A stretch of 64,000 nt of DNA, from NCBI GenBank assembly GCA_964473365.1, contig CAYYOV010000014.1, positions 12,504 through 76,503 on the forward strand, read 5' to 3'. Of this stretch, positions 49,470 through 56,619 are shown piece after piece. This DNA comes from 2-02-FULL-55-14 sp964473365. Its GTDB lineage: Bacteria; Bacteroidota; Ignavibacteria; UBA10030. The notes under the pieces were generated by a model. It was not told the origin of the DNA. It did no database searches and worked only from the letters and a program-made list of their open reading frames with translations. How positions within the stretch are numbered: position 1 is the first letter of the stretch; each line of letters starts with the position of its first letter. The position numbers were made by a program, and so were the translations under genes.

Positions 49470-52385
49470 ATGTTCCGTTCACGGGTCTATCTTCGGGTGC
49501 TGGGGAACTTCGGGTTCCTCCTCATCGTCCTTGTCGCGATGACCGTTCTCATCACCCGCGTCCTCAATCAGATGCAGTCGGGATATGCGTCGGCGTCGGC
49601 TGATATTGCATTTCTGAGTTCGCTCACGAACTTGCGCACGACGCTGGGTGAAACGCCGGACTATCTGGACCTGTATCTGTCGACGAAAGACCAGAATGCC
49701 CGTGACGCCTATGTCGCCGGGTCGAAGAGCGTCGATGAATCGTTCAACGACCTCAAGTCGTTGACGACGGACTCATTGACGGCCAGCTACCTGAATCAGG
49801 CGCGGGCGCTGTTCGTGGCCTGGCAGGAGTTCGTCGTCCAGCCACGCGTCCGGTTGGCCGAGGAGACCCTCAGGCCCGATTCTGTCGAGCTCCTCACCGC
49901 GAACATTCGCGACGCTGAAATGAACGGCCGCTATCTGTTCCAGATGCGGTCGATCCTGACGTCGCTCGTCCAGCGTCAGCTCTCCTCGCAGTCGATCCAG
50001 ATGGAGAGTGCCAGGACCCTCGGGTCCGGACTTGGCCAGTTCATCGTGTTCGTCAACGTGTTGTTCGCGTTGTTCGCGGTTGCCCTTGGATTCTTCCTGA
50101 CCCGGTCGATCACCCGTCCGCTCAATCAGCTGCGGGAGGGGACGCAGAACATCATGCAGTCGAAGTACGTGCCGCTCGACATCCAGCGGAGCGACGAATT
50201 CGGCGAGCTCGCCGCCGACTTCAACACGATGTCGACCATGCTCCGGGAGAACTACACGCGCATCCGGTCGTACTCCGACCTCATGACGGTCCTCAACGAG
50301 AACGAGTCGACAAGCGGCGTGTTGTCGAAGAGTCTCGACCTTCTTTGCCAGCAGGTCGGGGCCATCAACGGAGCCTTCTACTTGTACGATCGCGAGACGA
50401 ACCGGCTCGACCTGCGCGGAAGCTTCGCCTTGCGGGCCGACCGGACGGCGATCACCTCCTTCGCCGTCGGCGAGGGGATCCCAGGGGAATGTGCGCGACT
50501 CCGGACGCCGCTCGAGGTGAACGATCTCCCGCAACTCGTGGCGTTCCCCGTCGACACCGGCTTGAACACGATCACGCCCAAGACGGCGTACGCGGTACCG
50601 GTCATGTTCCAGGAAAATCTCGTCGGCGTCCTCGTCCTCGGCTCGACGAAACCGCTGGATGAATTCACGAAGGCACTCGTTTCGAGCGCAGCGCCGCAGA
50701 TCGGCGTGGCCATCACGAACGCCCTCAACTTTGAGGCGACCCAGGCCCTGACGCAGGAGCTGACGGCGAAACATGCGGAGCTGAACGGCAAGAATGCCGA
50801 GCTGGAGCGGGCATATCAGGTGAAGTCGGACTTCCTGTCGAACATGTCGCACGAGCTTCGGACGCCGCTCAATTCGATCATCGGGTTCACGTCGATCCTG
50901 CTGAGCGATCGAGGCGACCCGATGACCGCAGACCAACGGAAGGCGATGGAAAAGGTGCTCAAGAACGGCAAGCACCTTCTCCAACTGATCAACGACATTC
51001 TGGACTTCTCGAAGATCGAATCGGGCCGGATGCACGTGAGCGTAGAGACCGACTCCGTCGAAAGCGTGGTCAACGGCGCGATCCTCACGGCGGAACATCT
51101 TGTGAGACAAAAGGGGCTCGAGCTGAAGGACGAGATCCAGGCCGGCATGCCGATGCTGCAGACCGACACGCTGAAGATCAAGCAGATCATCGTCAACCTC
51201 CTCAGCAACGCGTCGAAGTTCACCGACCAGGGCGCGATCGAGGTGAAATCCTGGTTCGACAAGGGCCTCGTCCACGTGTCGGTGAAGGACTCCGGTATCG
51301 GCATCGAACAGAAGGACATCGACCGGATCTTTGAAGAGTTCCAGCAGATTGACAGCAGCCATTCGAGGAAGTACAAAGGCACAGGGCTGGGCCTACCGAT
51401 CGCGCGGCGTTTGGCGCGACTCCTCGGTGGCGACCTCGTCGCCACGAGCACCTACGGACAGGGTTCGACCTTTACGTTGACTGTGCCGCCCGAGCTGCCG
51501 AAGAGTGCGTCGGAGCGGGCCGACGTGACGCAAAAGCCGATCGTCTTACCGGCCACCCCGGCCAAGCCGGCTGTGCCGCCATCGAAACCGGCGGTGTCGG
51601 CCCCGACGGTCGAGAAGCCTCCGGCGCCGACCCCTCCGCCCGTCATACCCAAAGCGGCAGAGGGCCAGACGAAGATCCTGTGCATCGATGATGAACCCGA
51701 CGTCATCGATATCCTCCGCAACTATCTCGTTCCCGAGGGCTATGCGGTCTATGCCGCGTACGGCGGCGCCGACGGACTTCGCGTCGCGGAGGAGGTCAAC
51801 CCGCACGTGATCACCCTCGATATCATGATGCCCGAGAAGGATGGATGGCAGGTGTTGCGGGAGTTGAAGGCCAACCCGAAGACACGCGACATCCCGGTAC
51901 TCATCCATTCGATGATCGACAACAAGCCGCTCGCGTTCTCGCTCGGAGCGCTCGATTACCTCCCGAAACCGGCCGATTCGTCGATGGTCCTGAAGCTCGT
52001 CAGCAAAGCTGTCAAGACGAAGGACAAACATCTGCTGCTGATCGACGACGATCATGAGTATCGGGGCATCCTTCGGGGCGTGCTCGGTCAGGCCGGGTTC
52101 AGCGTCGAAGAGGCCGACTCCGGAAAGGAGGCGATGGAACGCCTCCGGAACGCGCGGCCGGCGCTGATCCTTCTGGACCTTCGTATGCCTGACATGGATG
52201 GATTTGAGCTGTTGCGTCATCTGCGCGAGGTCGACGAGTGGAAGGCCATTCCGGTCATCATTCTGACCGGGGCCGACCTGACACCGCAGCAGGTCCTTGA
52301 GATGAACCGTCAGATGATTGACTACGTCCGAAAATCGGATCTGACGGTGGAGAGCATCACCCAATCGATAAAGCGCGTCTTGTGA
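49470..52385 (+). CDS. Hybrid sensor histidine kinase: TM-sensor-TM-HAMP-GAF-HisKA-HATPase-REC-REC
   Basis: This 971-residue kinase opens with a transmembrane helix (VLGNFGFLLIVLVAMTVLI), a periplasmic helical sensor (about 30-190), a second helix (FIVFVNVLFALFAVALGFFL), HAMP (ITRPLNQLREGTQNI) and a GAF domain (about 285-430). The HisKA box is SNMSHELRTPLNSI (His near 461), and the ATPase has LLSNASKF and DSGIGI. A Pro-rich linker (APTVEKPPAPTPPP) precedes two receivers with phospho-Asp in VITLDIMMPEKDG and LILLDLRMPDMDG. The linker recalls the Pro repeats of the adaptor at 47540-49018. It is likely the top of this locus's phosphorelay. Confidence 0.94.
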   Translation: MFRSRVYLRVLGNFGFLLIVLVAMTVLITRVLNQMQSGYASASADIAFLSSLTNLRTTLGETPDYLDLYLSTKDQNARDAYVAGSKSVDESFNDLKSLTTDSLTASYLNQARALFVAWQEFVVQPRVRLAEETLRPDSVELLTANIRDAEMNGRYLFQMRSILTSLVQRQLSSQSIQMESARTLGSGLGQFIVFVNVLFALFAVALGFFLTRSITRPLNQLREGTQNIMQSKYVPLDIQRSDEFGELAADFNTMSTMLRENYTRIRSYSDLMTVLNENESTSGVLSKSLDLLCQQVGAINGAFYLYDRETNRLDLRGSFALRADRTAITSFAVGEGIPGECARLRTPLEVNDLPQLVAFPVDTGLNTITPKTAYAVPVMFQENLVGVLVLGSTKPLDEFTKALVSSAAPQIGVAITNALNFEATQALTQELTAKHAELNGKNAELERAYQVKSDFLSNMSHELRTPLNSIIGFTSILLSDRGDPMTADQRKAMEKVLKNGKHLLQLINDILDFSKIESGRMHVSVETDSVESVVNGAILTAEHLVRQKGLELKDEIQAGMPMLQTDTLKIKQIIVNLLSNASKFTDQGAIEVKSWFDKGLVHVSVKDSGIGIEQKDIDRIFEEFQQIDSSHSRKYKGTGLGLPIARRLARLLGGDLVATSTYGQGSTFTLTVPPELPKSASERADVTQKPIVLPATPAKPAVPPSKPAVSAPTVEKPPAPTPPPVIPKAAEGQTKILCIDDEPDVIDILRNYLVPEGYAVYAAYGGADGLRVAEEVNPHVITLDIMMPEKDGWQVLRELKANPKTRDIPVLIHSMIDNKPLAFSLGALDYLPKPADSSMVLKLVSKAVKTKDKHLLLIDDDHEYRGILRGVLGQAGFSVEEADSGKEAMERLRNARPALILLDLRMPDMDGFELLRHLREVDEWKAIPVIILTGADLTPQQVLEMNRQMIDYVRKSDLTVESITQSIKRVL

Positions 52386-52392
52386 GCCCGTC

Positions 52393-53553
52393 ATGACCGA
52401 TCCCTTTCAACACAGTCGACCCGACGATCAACCGTTGCTGTTGGTCGTGGATGACACGGAAGACAATCTCGATCTGCTCGAGTTTGCGCTGAAGAAGAAG
52501 CCGATCCGGTTCCTCCGGGCCGGCAGCGGCCAGGAGTGCCTCCAGATCGCGGCACAGCAACATCCGGACATCATCGTTCTCGACATCCAGATGCCGGAGA
52601 TGGACGGATTCGAGACGCTCAAGCGGCTGCGGAGCAATCCGGTGACGGAGAAGATCCCGGTGATCTTCTTGACGGCGGCCAAGAAGGACCCGAGGAGCAT
52701 CGAAGAAGGCCTGTTGCTCGGAGCGAGCGAATACCTGACGAAGCCGATCGACATCGACGAGCTGCTCGTCCGCGTGCGGTCGATTTTCAAGCTCTACAAG
52801 ATGGAACGCGAGCTGGAGGAAACGCGGGCCAAGTTCATGGCCATGCTGGTGCACGATCTGCGCAGTCCGCTCGGCGGCATCAAGAGCGTGTTTGAGCTGC
52901 TGATCGATCTGTCCAGAGACTCCAAAGCATATGGACCGGAGATCATTCAGATCGTCGAAAGCGCGCTCGCATCGAGCACCTCTCTGCTCGACCTCGTTAA
53001 CGATCTCCTGGACCTTTCGAAATATCAGGCCGGCCAGGTCCAGCTTGACCGGGCGACGGTCGATATTGCATCCGTCATCGAGCTCAGCGTCAGCGGGTTT
53101 GCGGTGCCCTTCCAGAACAAGAACGTGACGCTGGCAAAAGAATACGGTCAGGGACTACCGCTCGTCAGTATGGACCCTCGAAAGGTCTCTCAGGTCATCA
53201 CGAACCTTGTCAGCAACGCGTTAAAGTTCACACCAAAAGGCGGAGTTGTCACCGTCCGCTCATCCTCGGTCATCCTGCAGAAGAGCGGAGCATCGGAACC
53301 GGCCGTGGCGGTTGAGATCTCAGACAACGGCATTGGAATCCCTCAGGAGGAGATCCCGTTGTTGTTCACGCATTACCGGCAAGTGTCGTCAGCGAAGAAA
53401 GTTAAGGAGAAGGGGACTGGCCTTGGGTTGGCCATCTGCAAGCTGATCGTGGAGGCGCATGGCGGCACGATCGAGGCGTCGAGCGCTCAGGGTAAAGGCA
53501 CAACATTCTTGTTCAAGCTGCCCGTGGGGCAGGCCGCGACGGCCCAAGCGTAG
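52393..53553 (+). CDS. Receiver-histidine kinase fusion (REC-HisKA-HATPase)
   Basis: This 386-residue soluble protein has an intact receiver (LLVVDDTEDNLDLL; Asp in IIVLDIQMPEMDGF; YLTKPIDIDEL), a short helix, a HisKA box FMAMLVHDLRSPLGGI (His near 154) and an ATPase domain (LVSNALKF, DNGIGIPQEE, GTGLGLAICKL). It receives phosphate and can phosphorylate another protein, a relay arrangement. Starting 7 nt after the hybrid kinase, it is almost certainly co-transcribed with it. Confidence 0.93.
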   Translation: MTDPFQHSRPDDQPLLLVVDDTEDNLDLLEFALKKKPIRFLRAGSGQECLQIAAQQHPDIIVLDIQMPEMDGFETLKRLRSNPVTEKIPVIFLTAAKKDPRSIEEGLLLGASEYLTKPIDIDELLVRVRSIFKLYKMERELEETRAKFMAMLVHDLRSPLGGIKSVFELLIDLSRDSKAYGPEIIQIVESALASSTSLLDLVNDLLDLSKYQAGQVQLDRATVDIASVIELSVSGFAVPFQNKNVTLAKEYGQGLPLVSMDPRKVSQVITNLVSNALKFTPKGGVVTVRSSSVILQKSGASEPAVAVEISDNGIGIPQEEIPLLFTHYRQVSSAKKVKEKGTGLGLAICKLIVEAHGGTIEASSAQGKGTTFLFKLPVGQAATAQA

Positions 53554-53594
53554 GGTCGTGTGGCTGGTGAATACGAAGTCATAAGGGGAACGCT

Positions 53595-54680
53595 ATGGAA
53601 AGCAGCATCCTGGTAGTTGACGATGAACCGACCCTGCGCCTGACGACGAAGGCGCGCCTGCAGGCAAAGGGTTTTGACGTCGATGTGGCCGAGGACGGCG
53701 AGATCGCGCTTGAAAAGCTGCGGTCGAAGTCGTTCGATATCGTCCTGCTCGACATCAACATGCCGCGCTTGAACGGCCTGCAGACGCTCGAAGCGATCAC
53801 GCGCGACTACCCGCGGTCGGACGTCGTCATGCTGACGAGCTTCGCCGATTTCTCGCTGGCGATCGAATGCCTGAAGAAGGGGGCGAAGGACTACCTCGTC
53901 AAGCCGATCGACGCGCAGGAACTGGTGACGCGCCTGACGTCGTTGCTGCGGGCCCAGATCTCTGAACGGTCGCTCGAGACCTACAAGGAGTTCTGGAGGT
54001 CCACCATCCTGTTCGACGTGTTCAGCCATCTCAACAGCATCAACACGATCCTCGAATACTCGAAAAAGGCATTCGGAGAGCTGAAGCGTCCGGACGACGA
54101 GAAGCTGGTGGGGAGCGCGCAAGAACTCATGGAGGGGGTCATCAACATCCTCAAAGGCTCCGTGCAGCTGGGTGAGCTGGCCGAGGGGACGCTGCTCACG
54201 CAGCAGAACGAGACGATGATGAATGTCGTCGTGACAGCCGGTGTGGAGCGCTTCCGTCCGGTCGCCGACCGACAGAACCTGAAGATCGTGGCCGTGAGTC
54301 CTCCGGACCTGCCGATGGTGAAGTGCGACGTCGAACGGATCCGCCAGGTGGTGCGGAGCATACTGGAAGTGTCGACGTGGCAGGCCTGGAAAGGCGAAAC
54401 CGCCACCGTGAAGGTCGAGGACCGGTCAAAAGGACTGACGGGCCGGGACCAACGGTTCGTTTCCGTGTCCTTTGACTACCCGAGCGGCCGGATCATCTCT
54501 GACGAGGTGCAGAGGGTTGTGAATTCGAGCGAGATGGAGTGGAAGTCGTTGAAGGATTCGGTGTCGATCGGTGCGTTCAATTTGGCCATCGGCAAACGGG
54601 TCGTCGAAGCGCACGGCGGCGAGTTCGTCATCGAGACGTCCTCCGACCGGACGATTGTCCGGTTCACGCTGCCCGTCTGA
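53595..54680 (+). CDS. Receiver fused to a degenerate histidine-kinase-like domain
   Basis: This 361-residue protein has a complete receiver (ILVVDDEPTLRL; Asp in IVLLDINMPRLNGL; Lys in YLVKPIDAQEL). The C-terminal part has the layout of a kinase, but the H-box reads FDVFSHLNSINTIL (His145 followed by Leu-Asn), the N-box reads VVRSILEVSTWQ without the ATP-Mg Asn, and no DxGxG motif is present before FDYPSGRIISDE. The end (IGAFNLAIGKRVVEAHGG, then FTLPV) still resembles an ATPase domain. It is probably a non-catalytic output or phosphotransfer domain. Confidence 0.85.
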   Translation: MESSILVVDDEPTLRLTTKARLQAKGFDVDVAEDGEIALEKLRSKSFDIVLLDINMPRLNGLQTLEAITRDYPRSDVVMLTSFADFSLAIECLKKGAKDYLVKPIDAQELVTRLTSLLRAQISERSLETYKEFWRSTILFDVFSHLNSINTILEYSKKAFGELKRPDDEKLVGSAQELMEGVINILKGSVQLGELAEGTLLTQQNETMMNVVVTAGVERFRPVADRQNLKIVAVSPPDLPMVKCDVERIRQVVRSILEVSTWQAWKGETATVKVEDRSKGLTGRDQRFVSVSFDYPSGRIISDEVQRVVNSSEMEWKSLKDSVSIGAFNLAIGKRVVEAHGGEFVIETSSDRTIVRFTLPV

Positions 54681-54699
54681 TCCGGACGAGGACTCTGAC

Positions 54700-55425
54700 G
54701 TGGGGCTGAACGGAGATTCTACGACGGTCGAGTACCGGTACCGGTTCGACTTCGGCAACGGTTCCGTCAAGGAATTCCGGGTCGCCCTCGATGCCGGCAG
54801 CTATGCCTACCGCGAACCCGTCCCCGTCGATCCTCCCGAATGGACCCGTCTCGAGTTCTCGCAGTGTTCCAACTGTCCCCTCCAGGGGGTCGAGCGCTGC
54901 CCGGTGGCGGTGAACCTCAGTGTCATCACACGCGAGTTCGAAGAGACGAAGTCGTTCACGGACGCCTCCGTCACGGTCACCAGTCCTGAGCGGACCTACC
55001 AGAAGGCCACGACGGTCCAGCGGGGCCTCAGCGCGATCACTGGGATCGTCATGGTGACGAGCGGCTGTCCGATCATGGACCGTCTGCGGCCGAACGTCGC
55101 GTTCCATCTCCCGTTCGCGACCCCGCTCGAAACATCCTACCGCTCCGTCGCCATGTATCTCACGGCTCAGGCCATCCGCAAGATGAACGGCCAGGAACCC
55201 GACTGGGAGATGCAAGGACTTATGGCCATCTACGACGATGTGTCCAAGGTGAACAAAGGGATCGCCCAGCGTCTCCGCGATGCGTCCGGAACCGATTCCG
55301 GGGCCAATGCTGTGGTCATTCTCCATTCGTTCGGAGATTTCGTCAGTATCATGATCGAGACCCGGTTGCAGGAGTTCGAGAACATCTTTTCGGCTTTGAC
55401 GAAACCCACGCCTCCCGGATCCTGA
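54700..55425 (+). CDS. Conserved protein with Cys motif, DUF6901-like
   Basis: This 241-residue soluble protein has a beta-rich N-domain (VEYRYRFDFGNGSVKEFRVA), then PPEWTRLEFSQCSNCPL with CPVAVNL, giving a C-x2-C...C cluster, and a helical C-domain (MVTSGCPIMDRLRPN, FHLPFATPLETSYRSV, QEPDWEMQGLMAIYDDV). The wording matches what I recall of DUF6901, often found next to response regulators, but I cannot check it. GTG 54700 has GAGGA about 8 nt upstream. It is the last gene of the kinase series, 19 nt after the degenerate kinase. Confidence 0.7.
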   Translation: MGLNGDSTTVEYRYRFDFGNGSVKEFRVALDAGSYAYREPVPVDPPEWTRLEFSQCSNCPLQGVERCPVAVNLSVITREFEETKSFTDASVTVTSPERTYQKATTVQRGLSAITGIVMVTSGCPIMDRLRPNVAFHLPFATPLETSYRSVAMYLTAQAIRKMNGQEPDWEMQGLMAIYDDVSKVNKGIAQRLRDASGTDSGANAVVILHSFGDFVSIMIETRLQEFENIFSALTKPTPPGS

Positions 55426-55447
55426 TCGGACACTTGCTGGATACACG

Positions 55448-55480
55448 AACGCCCACGACGGTCATGCCGGCGTGGGCGTT
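55448..55480 (+). terminator. Terminator-like hairpin closing the pilus/signalling gene run
   Basis: A perfect 10-bp stem (AACGCCCACG and its complement) is extended past one mismatch by CGG/CCG around a 5-nt loop, 22 nt after the last stop. The trailer GGTGTGTACG is GU-rich rather than a U-tract, as at 16480-16517. Confidence 0.55.
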
Positions 55481-55507
55481 GGTGTGTACGGCGGTAGAGA
55501 AAGCGTT

Positions 55508-55541
55508 ACACAGAGTTCCACAAAGAATGCTCAGAGATCCA
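55508..55541. repeat. Intergenic repeat, ACACAGAGTTCC ... CAGAGATCCA (copy 2)
   Basis: It has the same words at the same 24-nt spacing as the copy at 34842-34875. Both lie downstream of the last gene of a plus-strand unit. Confidence 0.65.
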
Positions 55542-55606
55542 GAGAGCATCTGAGCCACCTCTCACTGAGGGAGAGAAGCGGTTTGGCTTTCTTCCGTGTC
55601 TCGTAT

Positions 55607-55675
55607 CCTGCCGACTGCTCACTGTCTACTGTCTGCTGTTCACTGTTTACTGCTTACTGCTTAATCCTTACTGCA
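55607..55675. repeat. Low-complexity repeat of ACTGcnnACTGT words
   Basis: A run of degenerate 7-mers (CTGCTCA, CTGTCTA, CTGTCTG, CTGTTTA, CTGCTTA) ends at the stop codon of the convergent yebC gene. It does not code. Confidence 0.7.
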
Positions 55676-56378
55676 ACGTATGATGCACGGCCTGCACGTC
55701 GTCGTCGGCCTCGAGCGATTCCACGAGGTCGAGCACCTCTTTGGCCTGATCTTCGGGCAATTCGGTGCGGGTTGTGGGAAGATAGTGGAGCTCGGCGCTC
55801 TTTGATTCCACCTTGCCGTCTTCCAAGGCCTTCTGCAGCTTACCGAAGTTCTCGAACGAAGTCGTCAGAATGAACTCATCATCGTGTCGTTCGAATTCTT
55901 CGAGGCCGTGGTCGATGAACTCGAGCTCGAATGCGTCCGGGTCCGGGATCTGGTCGGCGGCGATCTTGAACACGCCCTTGCGCTCGAACATGAACCCGAC
56001 GGAACCCGAGTTCCCCAACGTGCCGTTGCCGTCGCGGAAGATGTGACGAATGTTCGCGACGGTCCGGTTGGGGTTGTCGGTGGCACATTCGACCATCAGG
56101 GCGATCCCGTGGGGACCGTATCCCTCGTAGACGACCTCCTCGAACGAGCCCGAGTCCTTCGAAACGGCCCGCTTGATGGCAGCTTCCACACGGTCCTTGG
56201 GCATGTTCACGCCCTTGGCATTCTGGATCGCCAGGCGGAGCCGGGGATTATAGGAAGGGTCAGGTCCGCTCGCTTTGACGGCAATGGCGATCTCACGGCC
56301 GATCTTTGTAAAGGCCTTCGCCATGCGGTCATACCGGGCGAACATCTTGTACTTCCGTTTCTCGAAAATGCGTCCCAT
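55668..56378 (-). CDS. YebC/PmpR family transcriptional regulator / translation factor
   Basis: This 236-residue protein starts MGRIFEKRKYKMFARYDRMAK at 56378, the Bacteroidota-type opening of YebC (most phyla have MAGHSKW). Then come FTKIGREIAIAVK, NPRLRLAIQNAKGVNMPKDRVE, YEGYGPHGIALMVECATDN and NGTLGNSGSVGFMFERKG, all standard for the family. YebC proteins bind DNA as regulators and, more recently, have been shown to help ribosomes through proline-rich stretches. It is convergent with the pilus/signalling run. The Bacteroidota-like start is evidence for the lineage. Confidence 0.94.
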   Translation of the reverse strand: MGRIFEKRKYKMFARYDRMAKAFTKIGREIAIAVKASGPDPSYNPRLRLAIQNAKGVNMPKDRVEAAIKRAVSKDSGSFEEVVYEGYGPHGIALMVECATDNPNRTVANIRHIFRDGNGTLGNSGSVGFMFERKGVFKIAADQIPDPDAFELEFIDHGLEEFERHDDEFILTTSFENFGKLQKALEDGKVESKSAELHYLPTTRTELPEDQAKEVLDLVESLEADDDVQAVHHTLQ

Positions 56379-56619
56379 GGGAGTTCCGATCCGTTCTTCG
56401 TTGAGAAAAACATAGCAAGAAATTGCCTTAAGAGAAACGAGCCTCCGATCCGCTGGATAGTGGCGCACAAATGTCGGAACTTCTCGACGGTCGTCTCGGT
56501 CCGCGGCGGGAGCAGAGGTCTTCGTCGGCCGTCGTCGGGGACCCCGTTCCGCGTGCCGACGGAACGCACGACTCCATGAACGCATTCAGATCACCCTGAC
56601 CATCAATTCCTGATCGCTC

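Noticed and set aside
45733..51362. Antisense open frames of 471 and 529 codons opposite the PilB and hybrid kinase genes
   Set aside because: Same reason: no family resemblance and complete overlap with genes that have clear catalytic motifs.
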